The notes: generated from the sequence alone by a model not told the origin. A DNA stretch of 64,000 nt from Eledone cirrhosa (GCA_964016885.1 OZ024759.1:5280294-5344293), one strand, 5' to 3'; positions 10,246 to 20,880 are shown, counted from the stretch's first letter. Translations and numbers: made by a program.

Positions 10246-10444
10246 AAAAGTGTTTAAAATTTAAACTTATTAAATAAGTTTCGATGTTATTAAAGAGTAT
10301 ATCGTAAGGAAGGGACATCTTAAGGCTTTAATTATGAACAAATTTTTATATTTTCATTCCATTATTGTTTTACTGATTGTGTTTTGCTCTAATCTACTAC
10401 AAACCCTTCATAGATTGGTCTCTCTGTAACATGGTTGTTTCTGG

Positions 10445-10640
10445 AACGTATCATGGCTTAGTGGTTAAAGCATTGGGCTTGCAATCTAAAGGTTGTGAGT
10501 TCGATTCTCGGACAGGGTGTTGTGTTGTGTCCTTGAGCAAGACACTTTATTTCACGTTACTCCAGTTTACTCAGCTGTAGAAATGAGTTGTGATGTCACT
10601 GGTGCCAAGCTATATCAGTCATAACCTTTCTCTTGGACAT
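10445..10640 (+). mobile_element. tRNA-derived SINE with cephalopod-type core
   Basis: Pol III promoter boxes are well spaced: A-box ATGGCTTAGTGGTTAAAGC at 10452 and B-box GAGTTCGATTCTCGG at 10497. Next comes the core TCCTTGAGCAAGACACTTTA (10531), which I recognise from cephalopod SINEs, and a tail with GTGATGTCACTGGTGCCAAG and CCTTTCTCTTGGACA. The tail ends in a TA tract. Confidence 0.75.
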
Positions 10641-10684
10641 ATATATAGTGTATATATACTGTACACAGTGTATATATATCTATA

Positions 10685-12290
10685 TCATCATCACTGTTTT
10701 ACGTCCCTTCTTCCATGGTAGTATGGGTTAGACAGGTTGTCCTGTTGTGGGCAGTGCCAGATAGGGTGACCTTGTCTTGCTCAGATGGGAACCGATTTAG
10801 GCTTGATTTCCACAGCTGGATGCCCTTCCTAACACCAACCTCACAGTGAGTGATGGGTGTTTTTTTGTTGTGACACCTCCACGGCCACTTTACAGTGGGA
10901 GGGGGTGGGGCATATTGTCTATGTGCTTCAGCTTGTACCCAGGGGCTACAACACAACCTCCTCTGCTGCACACAGCATTTGATTCCTCTTATGTTCAGTC
11001 TCTCTCTCAATTTGTTAATGCTTTACCGTTCGCGTATATTACTATTACACGTCCATCGGAGCATGCAAGCTTCGTTTCTTTCTAATCTACGCAAGTCTTC
11101 TACAGACAGTGCCCAGGTCTCACTACCATGTAGCATTGCTGTTCGTATGCACGTATCATACTGTCTGCCTTTCATTTTGAGGGAAAAGCCTTTTGCAGCT
11201 AGCAGTGGCAGTAGCTCCCTAAACTTCTTCAATCCTGTTACTGTACTTTCAGAACACCCACCTCCGCTGCTCCTTTCGCCACCTAGGTAGCAAAAGCTGT
11301 CTACTGTTTCTACAGATCTCTCCCAGAGTTTGGTGGTGCTTGTTTCTTTAGTTCTGCCATAGATTCAGCTATAAGTGTAAGATCATCCGCATATAGGAGT
11401 TCCTATGGGCATCAGGTCTTAAACTCCTCTGTTATAGCCTGCAATACTATTATAAACAGAAGAAGGTTAAGAACAGAGCCCTGGTGGACACCGACCTGTA
11501 TGCTAGATTCCTCGCTATAGTAATTGTTAACTCTAACTTTGCTGACTGCTCCCCTATACATGGCTTGTACAGCTTTCACAAGCCACTAATCTACTCTTAG
11601 TTTTCTAAGAGCCCACCAGATTATAGCACGGAGCACTCTGTTGAAGAATTTTTCCATATCGACAAGAGCCAGGTAGAGCGGCTTGCTTTTAGCTAGGTAC
11701 TTTACCTGTAACTGCCTCACAAGGAAGAGAGCATCAGTGGTGCTTTTTCCTGGCACAAGCCCAAACTGCATCTCACCTAGTTTTACCCACTCCCTGATCA
11801 ACTGTGCTATGACTCTTTCGATTACTTTCATGACCTGGTCCATCAGCTTTATATCTCTATAGTTTATTCTATCTAGTGCATCTACTTTACCCTTGTAGCA
11901 GTTGACGATGATGCTGCTGCACCAATCCTTTGGTATGACACCCTCTAGTATTACCTGGTTAACAATATGTGTGGTTATTACTTTATCTACCCATTTGTCA
12001 GCTAATAGTATACCTACACCACCCATCCCATTGTCATTTCCCACCCAGAAAAATTTATAGCACTAACTTTTGCCTACAAGGACTCTAGCGAACTCTCCTC
12101 TCCACCTAGTCTCTTGCACACAGCATACGTCAATATCCTTTCACTCTAGCATGTCTATAATTTCTCCTTCCCTTCCTTTCATTGTGCTTATGTTGATGCT
12201 GCCAACTCAGAGTTTTGAACATTTGCCATCATTTGTGGGAAAAGGTGAATTTTTGCAGGGGAGTGTGTATGCTTCCTGTCTCTGAATTAA
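10685..12290 (-). mobile_element. RTE-like LINE copy, internally deleted
   Basis: Same family as the LINE at 1943-5310, opposite strand. The 3' end with ATCATCATC is at 10685. It has the 3' UTR block (GGATGCCCTTCCTAACACCA at 10819), then a deletion of the C-terminal tail, then GIKCCVQQRRL, KKFRELLPLLAAKGFSLKMK (11023-11232), a deletion removing the zinc-binding insert, then RT, then endonuclease N-terminal blocks up to about 12290. The RT-to-endonuclease junction at about 12000 removes roughly 1.2 kb. Multiple stops; not functional. Confidence 0.88.
11586..12044 (-). pseudogene. LINE endonuclease-RT deletion fusion
   Basis: An open stretch that starts in the endonuclease (GNDNGMGGVGILLADKWVDK) and passes without a stop into the RT (HIVNQVILEGVIPKDWCSS, then YRDIKLMDQVMK, FGLVPGKSTTDALFLV, YLALVDMEKFFNR). 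In the LINE at 1943 these blocks lie about 1.2 kb apart (about 2340 and 3575). The fusion is a by-product of an in-frame deletion; it lacks endonuclease catalytic Asp/His residues and RT motifs B and C. Confidence 0.8.
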
Positions 12291-12406
12291 AGCTTTGCAT
12301 GGGTGCTTGGTAACTCGCAGATTCATATTCATTTATTTATTCGGGGTTGTTCCATTTATCCTTCGCTCCTCCATACATAACGGTGAACAAGAATTCTTTG
12401 GTGCAG

Positions 12407-12800
12407 GGCTAGAAGGACAGTAGTAGTAATGGCAGAGTTTGTTGGGGCTGGTAAGGGCTAGAAGGACAGTAGTAGTAATGGCAGTGTTTGTTGGGGCTGG
12501 TAAGGGCTAGAAGGACAGTAGTAGTAATGACAGAGTTTGTTGGGGCTGGTAAGGGCTAGAAGGACAGTAGTAGTAATGACAGAGTTTGTTGGGGCTGGTA
12601 AGGGCTAGAAGGACAGTAGTAGTAATGGCAGAGTTTGTTGGGGCTGGTAACGGCTAGAAGCACAGTAGTAGTAATGACAGAGTTTGTTGGGAGCTGGTAA
12701 CGGCTAGAAGGACAGTAGTAGTAATGGCAGAGTTTGTTGGGGCTGGTAACGGCTAGAAGGACAGTAGTAGTAATGGCAGAGTTTGTTGGGGCTGGTAATG
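12407..12800. repeat. 49-bp minisatellite, about 8 copies
   Basis: Unit starts GGCTAGAAGGACAGTAGTAG, continues TAATGGCAGAGTTTGTTGGG and ends GCTGGTAAG. Copies start at 12407 and 12456 and continue every 49 bp with few substitutions. It lies directly beyond the 5' end of the minus-strand LINE at 10685-12290, so it may be a LINE 5' UTR repeat. Confidence 0.92.
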
Positions 12801-13207
12801 GGTAAGGACATGTTGCTGTGGTTTGATTGGTCAAATAGCCAATGGTAGTGAGTGGGAAATTGTGAGATAGGTAGCCATCATGACATATATCATCACAGGA
12901 GATTCGGGGGAAATAAGCAGATATAAGTAGGCTTATTAGACAAGGCAAGTATGCAAGAATTTCGAAGATTGTCACCTAGCTTTGAGAGAAAGGAGAGGTA
13001 ATTGCAGGGGTTAGGGATGAGTTTGTAGAGAAAGACACAATGTCCAACATAGTTTATATCAAAAACAAGGTCGAAGTATATACATTGTGGAAACAAGTCA
13101 ATGATAATAATAATAATAATGTAAACAGAACATTTTGAAATTGGGGAAGAGAGATAGCTGTAGAATAGAAATAATCTATGAAAGTCTGGGATATAAGTTA
13201 TATATAT
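12801..13207. other. No gene recognised
   Basis: Non-coding. Contains a short ATA microsatellite (about 13103-13122). Short reading frames here are AT-biased and show no domain. Confidence 0.6.
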
Positions 13208-13565
13208 ATGTTGTGATGTCACTTGTGCCAAGCTGTATCAGCCATTGCCTTTCCCTTGGACAACATATATAGCGTATAATATATATTGTACACATCGTAT
13301 ATATACTATATATATTGTGTATATATACTGTAGACAGTGTATATATGATATATATATAGTATATATATATGTAGTGATGTAACTGGTACCAAGCTGTATC
13401 AGCCATTACCTTTCCCTTGGACAACATCGGTGGCGTGGAGAGGGTAGACTGGTATACTTGGGTGACTGCTGGTCTTCCTCAAACAACTGGACTTGTGCCT
13501 CAGAAGGGAACTTTCTAGTTGCAAATCACATGGTCATTCTTGACCGACAGAGGTCTTCGATATGT
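13208..13565 (+). mobile_element. SINE tail fragments split by a TA tract
   Basis: 13208-13262 and 13374-13428 both read GTGCCAAGCTGTATCAGCCA (or the TACC variant) and CCTTTCCCTTGGACAACAT, the tail seen in the SINE at 10445. The second copy continues into GGTGGCGTGGAGAGGGTAGA, GACTGCTGGTCTTCCTCAAA and CATTCTTGACCGACAGAGGT, a module common in octopus SINEs. The piece between is TA-rich. Either one SINE with a duplicated tail or two insertions. Confidence 0.6.
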
Positions 13566-13619
13566 TAGGTGTGTATATATAGATGTGTATTGATGTCCAT
13601 GTGGGAGTCATTGATACCA

Positions 13620-15235
13620 ATGCTAGGGATGGCTGGTCTTCTATATTACTGTATAACACCAAAGATCTCGATCCTGTGTCATTGTCTTAGAGAAGTGCAA
13701 TTGTGTGAGGTCAGCTGTTATCACCTCATCCCAGGTCTTCCTACTTCATATCTTCCATCAATTGTGTGAGGTCAGCTTTTATCACCTCATCCCAGGTCTT
13801 CCTACTCCATAGCTTCCATCAATTGTGTCAGGTCAGCTATTATCACCTCATCCTAGGTCTTCCTACTTCATAGCTTCCATCAATTGTGTGAGGTCAGCTT
13901 TTATCACCTCATCCCAGGTCTTCCTACTTCATAGCTTCCATCAATTGTGTCAGGTCAGCTGTTATCAACCCATCCCAGGTCTTCCTTCTCTATAGCTTCC
14001 ATCAATTGTGTCAGGTCAGCTTTTATCACCTCATCCCAGGTCTTCCTACTTCATAGCTTCCATCAATTGTGTCAGGTCAGCTTTTATCACCTCATCCCAG
14101 GTCTTCCTACTTCATAGCTTCCATCAATTGTGTCAGGTCAGCTATTATCACCTCATCCCAGGTCTTCCTACTTCATAGCTTCCATCAATTGTGTCAGGTC
14201 AGCTTTTATCACCTCATCCCAGGTCTTCCTACTTCATAGCTTCCATCAATTGTGTCAGGTCAGCTTTTATCACCTCATCCCAGGTCTTCCTACTTCATAG
14301 CTTCCATCAATTGTGTCAGGTCAGCTTTTATCACCTCATCCCAGGTCTCCCTACTTCATAGCTTCCATCAATTGTGTCAGGTCAGCTTTTATCACCTCAT
14401 CCCAGGTCTTCCTACTTCATAGCTTCCATCAATTGTGTCAGGTCAGCTATTATCACCTCATCCCAGGTCTTCCTACTTCGTAGCTTCCATCAATTGTGTC
14501 AGGTCAGCTTTTATCACCTCATCCCTATTCTTCCTACTTCATAGCTTCCATCAATTGTGTAAGGTCAGCTTTTATCACCTCATCCCAGGTCTTCCTACTT
14601 CATAGCTTCCATCAATTGTGTCAGGTCAGCTTTTATCACCTCATCCCAGGTCTTCCTACTCTATAGCTTCCATCAATTGTGTAAAGTCAGCTTTTATCAC
14701 CTCATCCCAGGTCTTCCTACTTCATAGCTTCCATCAATTGTGTGAAGTCAGCTTTTATCACCTCAGACTAGGTCTTCGTACTCTATAGCTTCCATCAATT
14801 GTGTCAGGTCAGCTTTTATCACCTCAAACTAGGTCTTCCTACTCCATAGCTTCCATCAATTGTGTGAGGTCAGCTTTTATCACCTCAAACCAGGTCTTTT
14901 TACTCCATAGGTTCCATCAATTGTGTCAGGTCAGCTATTATCACCTCATCCCAGGTCTTCCTACTTCATAGCTTCCATCAATTGTGTCAGGTCAGCTATT
15001 ATCACCTCATCCCAGGTCTTCCTACTTCATAGCTTCCATCAATTGTGTCAGGTCAGCTTTTATCACCTCATCCCAGGTCTTCCTACTTCATAGCTTCCAT
15101 CAATTGTGTCAGGTCAGCTATTATCACCTCATCCCAGGTCTTCCTACTTCATAGCTTCCATCAATTGTGTCAGGTCAGCTATTATCACCTCATCCCAGGT
15201 CTTCCTACTTCATAGCTTCCATCAATTTTATAAAA
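13620..15235 (-). mobile_element. LINE C-terminal fragment hosting a 61-bp array
   Basis: 13637-13698 reads GGTCTTCTATATTACTGTAT, CACCAAAGATCTCGATCC and CATTGTCTTAGAGAAGTG, which match 62670-62735 in the minus-strand LINE at the right edge. The following LINE segment is amplified (13699-15228), and at the far side CCATCAATTTTATAAAATG replaces the LINE's CCATCAATTTTGATCG. The LINE fragment therefore frames the array. Confidence 0.8.
13699..15228. repeat. 61-bp tandem array, about 25 copies
   Basis: Unit reads AATTGTGTCAGGTCAGCTTT, TATCACCTCATCCCAGGTCT, TCCTACTTCATAGCTTCCATC. Period 61 bp is clear because each unit shifts one base per 60-base line. Most copies differ by 1-4 bases; the copies at about 14690-14940 are the most diverged. 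On the minus strand it corresponds to the LINE coding segment IDGS-GVGRP-TWDD-I, with about 10 bp deleted compared with the LINE at 62740-62810. Confidence 0.95.
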
Positions 15236-15324
15236 TGCTTGAAAACAACTTAGAAAAAATGTTACTCAAAATCAAAATTTAATCCCAAAGAGAGGAAATT
15301 GGAACATTATCCACTGAAAGTTGC

Positions 15325-15538
15325 TTAACCCTTTAGTGTCCAAACCAGCCAAAACTGGCCAGAATTCTCTACCTCTTTCTGTTGAAACTGGCTGTAACTG
15401 GTCGCTCAGACTGATGTTAAGGTATTGTTCTCAAAATAAATACTTTCAAAATCTGATAGATTCAATATTATGTGAGATAAAGCCTTTACCATGAAAATAT
15501 AATAGTATATATAAAATAATGTGAATGCTAAAGGGTTA
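15325..15538. mobile_element. TTAA-flanked MITE (piggyBac-type), copy 1
   Basis: Starts TTAACCCTTTAGTGTCCAAA and ends GTGAATGCTAAAGGGTTAA: inverted terminal repeats of about 14 bp bounded by TTAA. The interior includes CCAAAACTGGCCAGAATTCT. No transposase. TTAA duplication suggests mobilisation by a piggyBac-like enzyme. Confidence 0.65.
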
Positions 15539-15800
15539 ACCCTTTAACATTTAAACCGGCAATAACTGGCCAGAGTTCTGTCCCCTTTTTCTTTTTAAAC
15601 CACTCGTAACTGGCCACTCATACTGATGTTAAAGTATTGTTCTCAATATAAATAATATCAGATTCGATATTATGTGAGGTAAAGACTTTACCATGGAAAT
15701 ATAATAGTATATATAGAGTAATGTAAATGTTATGTGAGATAAAGACATTACCATGGAAATATAATAGTATATATAGAATAATGTAAATGTTAAAGGCTTA
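15535..15800. mobile_element. TTAA-flanked MITE, copy 2, sharing the TTAA of copy 1
   Basis: Starts TTAACCCTTTAACATTTAAA at 15535 and ends AATGTTAAAGGCTTAA near 15800. Its body matches copy 1 but a block of about 62 bp (TTATGTGAG, TAAAGAC, ATTACCATGGAAATATAATA) occurs twice in tandem (about 15668-15795). The two MITEs share the central TTAA. Confidence 0.6.
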
Positions 15801-16000
15801 AACCCTGAAGAAAGGACTTTTAGGTCCCGAAATATTGGACAGATAAAAGAACAACAACAAAAAAACAAAACAAAGATTACCAGGTAACTTTTACTTTTCC
15901 TTACCTCATCTTATTGTCCATTTTGCATTGTTTAGCCTTCTATCTCTTTCAACGTTATATTTTATATAGAATGCTTCAAACAAACTACAACATTTAATTA
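15801..16000. other. No gene; short hairpin motif
   Basis: Contains CCCTGAAGAAAGGACTTTTA then GGTCCCGAAATATTGGAC (15804-15841), a hairpin seen in many invertebrate repeats and vaguely like a decayed hammerhead core. Otherwise A-rich. Confidence 0.4.
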
Positions 16001-16002
16001 TA

Positions 16003-16545
16003 TATCATCATCATCATCTTCAATTAACGTCCATCTTCCACACTAGCATGTGTTAGACGGGTCCCATTTAGAGGCAAGTGTGGGCTGGATGCTTTTTTGC
16101 TGTCTTCTACACGTCCAGTGTGGGTGAGATATATATATATGTGTATGTATATATCATCACCATTTAGCGTCCATTTTTCCATTCTTGCATGGGTTAGACG
16201 GGTCATTCACACCAGGAGGCAAGTCTGGCCAGGGTTGGCCATGTGTCGCACCTTGCTCAGGTGAGGTCTGTAAATTTGGTGGGGTATTTTACAGCTGGAT
16301 TCCCTTCCTAACATCAACCATGTTTACAGTGTGGAACTGGATGGCTCTGTTATGAGGAGGGACAGGCCAGTTGGCTGCACTGAACTCATCTCACAGTGGA
16401 ACTATAATTTTGGGGGGCCTGGTACTGGGTGGCACCATTGAGGAGGGGGTAGCCAGTCAGCTGCTCCAAACTCATCTCACGAGGTTACCACAGTTTTGGG
16501 GCCCTGTACTAGGGGCTATAGTGATGGTGTAGCTAGTTTATATGA
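16003..16545 (-). mobile_element. LINE/SINE 3'-end fragments (two)
   Basis: Two pieces start with ATCATC repeats followed by the family 3' terminus: CGTCCATCTTCCACACTAGC (16030) and GCGTCCATTTTTCCATTCTT (16168), each followed by GTTAGACGGGT. The second includes TTTTACAGCTGGATTCCCTT and TTTACAGTGTGGAACTGG, the satellite-precursor block. They are separated by a TA tract and carry no coding part. Confidence 0.65.
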
Positions 16546-16564
16546 ATAAGTAAATCTGACGCAG

Positions 16565-17042
16565 GTATATTTCTACAGTTTACCAATGTACCGTACTTAC
16601 TGGCGCCAATGACGACCAATTTTTGAAAAAAAATAATAATCAACCTTCGGCCTCCAGGACATATGGTAGATATTTTGGACTTATATTAGGGAAAAAGTAA
16701 TGTCTTTGATGCTAGGAAATATGGTGAAAATTTAAAATTTCCACTGTTAAATCTATCCCTGCATTTTAAGTATTCTCTATTATCTCATACTGTTACTTTC
16801 TTATAAGTCCTATAAGAATGCAATTTTTGCTAAACTGCCATAGAGCAGACCTCTGAAGTGATAGAAGGATATAATTTATAGAGCATGCTGGAATACCACT
16901 GCTTACATTGGAGAGAATTTCTCTGGACAGAATGTTGATATCTACAGTTTACCAATATAGAAATATAACATTTCCACTGTTAAATCTATCTCTGCTTCTA
17001 AAGTATTCTCTATTATCTCATACTGTTTCTTTCTTATTTCAG
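16565..17042 (+). repeat. Direct duplication ending in a splice-acceptor-like site
   Basis: CTACAGTTTACCAATGTA (16574) recurs at 16943, and ATTTCCACTGTTAAATCTAT (16737) recurs at 16971, the latter followed by TATTCTCTATTATCTCATAC in both. The first copy carries about 136 extra bases. The second copy ends TTTCTTTCTTATTTCAG at 17042, a good 3' splice site just upstream of the zinc-finger sequence; in the first copy that end is lost (CTTATAAGTCC). Confidence 0.6.
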
Positions 17043-17390
17043 AATATCAGATGACATTGGGATAAATTATTATTTTCAATCTTGGATACATCATCTCTAT
17101 TTATCATCATTTGAAGACTAAAACCTTCTAAACAGAACTTATATAACACTGTTTATATAAATCTATAGTTCAATTACTGTGAAATATTTCCTCAAAACTG
17201 AGTTTATTTTCTTCACTATAAGATGGTTTTGTATTTTAACTAAACTTGGATGAAACAGAAGTTTGTATTATCTTCAGATATTAACTGAAATCACAGTTGA
17301 GGGAAATATAGAAGAATATTTTATAAGAAATATAATATAAAAAATATTACAAGAAAAACATCTGTATATTCTGTTGAAGAAGAAATCATT

Positions 17391-18108
17391 ATGCCAAATA
17401 AATTGACAAAGAAGATTAAATGTGTAACACAATCTAAAGTGTTTAGTATTGCTGGTGAGATGACAAAGGTTAGAGAAGAGAAGCCATATCACTGTGATAT
17501 CTGTGATAAATCATTCTCTCAAAGTGGTACCTTAACTACTCACAAACGTATACATACAGGAGACAAGCCATATCACTGTGATATCTGTGGTATATCATTC
17601 TCTGGGAAAAGTAGCCTAACTACTCACAAATGTATACATGCAGAAGAGAAATCATAATGCATTGACATCAGTGATAAATCCTTCTCTCAAATTTGTGAAT
17701 TAATGAGAATACAAATACATATCATTGTAACATCTTAGGGAAATCCTTCTCTTTGAATGTTACATTAACTATACACACACATATACATACAGCTGGGAAG
17801 CCATATCACTTTGATATATTTGGTACATCATTCTCTAAATGTTGTGGCTTCACTAGACACCAACATCTACAGGAGAGGAACCATATCACTGTGATGTCTG
17901 TGATAAATCCTTCTCTAAATGTTGTGGTTTCACTAGACACCAACATATACATACAGGAGAGGAACCATATCACTGTGATGTCTGTGATAAATCCTTCTCT
18001 AAATGTTGTGGTTTAATTAGACACTAACATATACAGGAGAGGAACTATATCACTGTGATGTCTGTGGTACATCTTTCTCTTATAAAGATTACTTAATGCA
18101 ACACAATT
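17391..18108 (+). pseudogene. C2H2 zinc-finger gene fragment (about 8 fingers, broken)
   Basis: ATG 17391 opens 88 codons with two canonical fingers (C35 C38 H51 H55; C63 C66 H79 H83) joined by HTGDKPYHC linkers, preceded by a basic leader. A TAA at 17655 replaces the Tyr of the third finger, whose cysteines are also changed. Beyond it, in shifting frames, are remains of about five more fingers (for example PYHCDVCDKSFSKCCGFTRH at 17885 and 17965; the finger near 17805 has both Cys replaced by Phe). Two linkers lack the same 4 bp. Such fingers bind DNA; octopus genomes carry very many. Likely a terminal-exon copy decayed to a pseudogene, with AATAAA at 18163. Confidence 0.8.
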
Positions 18109-18184
18109 AGATAAAAACCATGTCACTCACCTAAAATAGTGCCATCAATGTTGTTAATATTTTGAATAAACCTGTTTTACTAAG

Positions 18185-18600
18185 AAATTCTCCTTTCATT
18201 TTATGTCTGTATAAACACAGTCTTCTCTCTTACACACCACTTCAGCTCACTCTTAAACCCAGCTTCTTCTTCAACTTGTCCAAGCTCTCCCTTTCTCTCA
18301 CACTTACACAACATATCCTACAAAGCATGGTTGTTTCATATCTCTCCAGTCTACATAACCTCTGCAGTCACAGCCCTTATTTCGTTACCATGCATCATTG
18401 CATATCACCCACATGTGTCATACAGTTGTCCTTTTGTACAGAGAGAGAGAAACTTTTTGTGGTCAACTGTTGCAGTAGCTCTCTAAACTTTTTCCATCCT
18501 ATCCTTATTCTAGCTATACAACTTTCAGAGCAGCCCCCTCCACTTCTAATTAACTCACCTAGATTGCAAAATATATTTGTCAGCATACTTTATGAAGGGT
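18185..18600 (-). mobile_element. LINE C-terminal fragment
   Basis: On the minus strand reads LGELIRSGGGCSESCIARIR, IGWKKFRELLQQLTTKSFSL (18395-18586), then in shifted frames RLERYETTMLCRICCVSVRE and SLDKLKKKLGL. These match the segment after the zinc-binding insert of the RTE-like LINE. Both ends are truncated. Confidence 0.75.
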
Positions 18601-18639
18601 CTGTTTGGAAGTGCCTCGCCTAATAAACAATGGTGCCAT

Positions 18640-19400
18640 AACTGGACTCAGAAACCAATGGTCACACATACATGGTAAGTTAGCTAAGAACGTAGGTTTT
18701 ACATTGGTTCACTGCGCTGGAGAAGTAAGCAGCAATCACGTTTAGGAGACAAGCTCTATCAAATATTTAAAGGGTTCCATAGAAGCAGTTGACAGTTTCT
18801 GTTACCTGGGGTATCAAATAAGCAGTGGAGGTAGGTGTTCTGAAAGTACAGTAACAAGAGTAAGAACAAGATGGCAGAGGTTTAGGGTGTTACTACTGCT
18901 GCTAGCTACAAAAGGTTGTTTCACCAAATTGATGTGTGCATATAAACAGCAATGCTGCATTGCAGTGAGGACCCCAGAAGATTGGATAGAAATGAAGCTT
19001 GAATTCTCCGATGGATGTGTAATATTAATATACATGAAGGGGAAAGTGTTAATAACCTGAGAGAGAACCTGGGCATGAGAGGGAAAAGATACAGTATGCA
19101 GGAGAGGAGATTGCTGTGGTATGGACATGTGATGTGTATGAAGGTAGAGATGCTGTATAAAAGGTTGACCACTTGAAATTGATGGAAGAGGAAGACCTAG
19201 GAATGCTTGGGATGTGGAGGTAAAAACTGACCTGACACCATTGTACCTCTCAAAGGTGATGACACAGGATTGAAATCTCTGGCGTTATACAGTACTGCAG
19301 GAGACCTGCATTCCCATGTGCACGGGTTGACACAACATTTAGTGGTTTGAAGTATGCTCCAATTTTCCTCCCCTTCACATCTTAACACTCCACCCCCTTA
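18640..19400 (+). mobile_element. LINE C-terminal fragment, opposite orientation
   Basis: Reads KGSIEAVDSFCYLG, SGGRCSESTVTRVRTRW, LATKGCF, then in shifted frames RLLWYGHVMCMK, IDGRGRPRNAWD, LYLSKVMTQD and LWRYTVLQET, the end of the LINE polyprotein. Heavily decayed, and divergently arranged with the fragment at 18185-18600. Confidence 0.72.
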
Positions 19401-19564
19401 CCAGCTAAGTACACCACCCTGACCTACCTCTCCAATCCCCACTCTACATACACACAACCCCACCCCCACTTTCACATCTGATACACCTCTCTTGACCAAC
19501 CCATGTATACAAGTAAGGAAAGCTTAACATTATCTCCTCCAATGCTGCTGAAATGGCTAAAAGC

Positions 19565-19830
19565 CCTCAGGCAACCCTGTAAGGTGGTCATGCAAGTGTC
19601 ATGACAAAAGAGCACCAAGTCCTCTCTGTTAGGTAACATGACAAAAGAACACCTAACCCTCCCTGCAAGGTAGTCATGCTGATGACATGACAAATAAGCA
19701 CCCAGTCCACCCTGTGAGGTAGACATGACAGAAGGCCCCTAGCCCACTCTGTAAAGTAGTCATGCTAGTGGCAAGACTGAAGGGACCCGAAGCACCCTTC
19801 AAAGTGATCAAATTGGTGACATGACTTGAC
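19565..19830. repeat. Degenerate minisatellite, about 5 copies
   Basis: Recurring blocks of CCCTGTAAGGTGGTCATGC, TGACATGACAAAAGAGCACC and variants with irregular spacing (roughly 40-60 bp because copies carry deletions). Confidence 0.7.
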
Positions 19831-20860
19831 ACCATTTTTTAGTTTACTTCTAAAATATCTCATTTTTATTTTACTTCTAAAATATCTCATATATTTAAAA
19901 ATTACTTATTTTAAAAAATTATTATTTATTTCTTAAAAAAATTACTTTTTAAAGATTATTTAAAATTTTTTTATATTTTTTAATATTTTTTAAATATTTT
20001 TAAACATTTTAAATAGTTTAAGTACTTTTTAAGTATTTTATTTTGTTAAAAGGGTTTTTTGAGTATCTTCTGAGATTAAAAAAAATTTTTTTTTTATTTT
20101 TCCAGAAATGTTTTCCAGAACTTTTAATATTTTAATATTTTAAATATTTTTTAATTATTTAATATTAGAGTTATAACCAATAACTAATTCTGGCTATATA
20201 TATCTTTCAACATTTATATCTTCGTCAAAATGGTCTCTTACTAACTAATAAATAAACAAAGCTGGGTTTTTCAGTATCTTCCTAATTTAAAACATTAAAA
20301 ACATATAAATAATCTTATTAACTCAGTTAATTTAATTACTTACACTAAATATAAACCAGTATCCCTCATAACTTATTAAAACAATTATCTATAACATGAT
20401 ATAGCCATTTATCCACTCATATATCTATTCTTCTATCTATTGATTCTCCTATTTTCTACTTTATATCTATTTATTTTCAATTTATTATTCAATGTCTTTA
20501 TATATATTTATTTTTTCTATATATCTATTTTTCTATATACTTATAATAGTAAATATTATATTGTATTATATTAGAATTCTAACAATAATTAGTAAATATA
20601 CGTAACATTAATATAAACGTAATACTTATTTACGTTACATGAGTTCATCCTCTATAAATGTCTTTCTTCTCTCTATCTCTCTATCTATCTCATAACAGTA
20701 ATTTTTTTCTCTCTCTTTCTTCTCTTTCTTCCCTATCTTTCCCCAGCGTAATTTAAATAAACGGTTGTTTTTTCAATTTTTCATACATTCATTTGCATAT
20801 TCACACATAACTTTGAATTACCCCTAATAAGTTTCCCTTATCCAGCGAATTTCCGACCGT
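19831..20860. other. AT-rich, low-complexity region without genes
   Basis: Long runs of A/T with TTTAAATATTTT-type repeats (19850-20200), short duplicated ACTTCTAAAATATCTCAT (19845 and 19872), and a TC-rich tract at 20665-20740. No coding signal. Confidence 0.7.
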
Positions 20861-20880
20861 TATTTATAAAACAAATTTTG

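Noticed and set aside
10452..10525. Functional tRNA gene
   Set aside because: A and B boxes are good, but the sequence continues into a SINE core and lacks a clean acceptor stem.
15804..15841. Third hammerhead ribozyme (CTGAAGA ... CGAAA)
   Set aside because: The core is CTGAAGA instead of CTGATGA, the base at the cleavage position would be G, and stem I is very short; at most a decayed relative.
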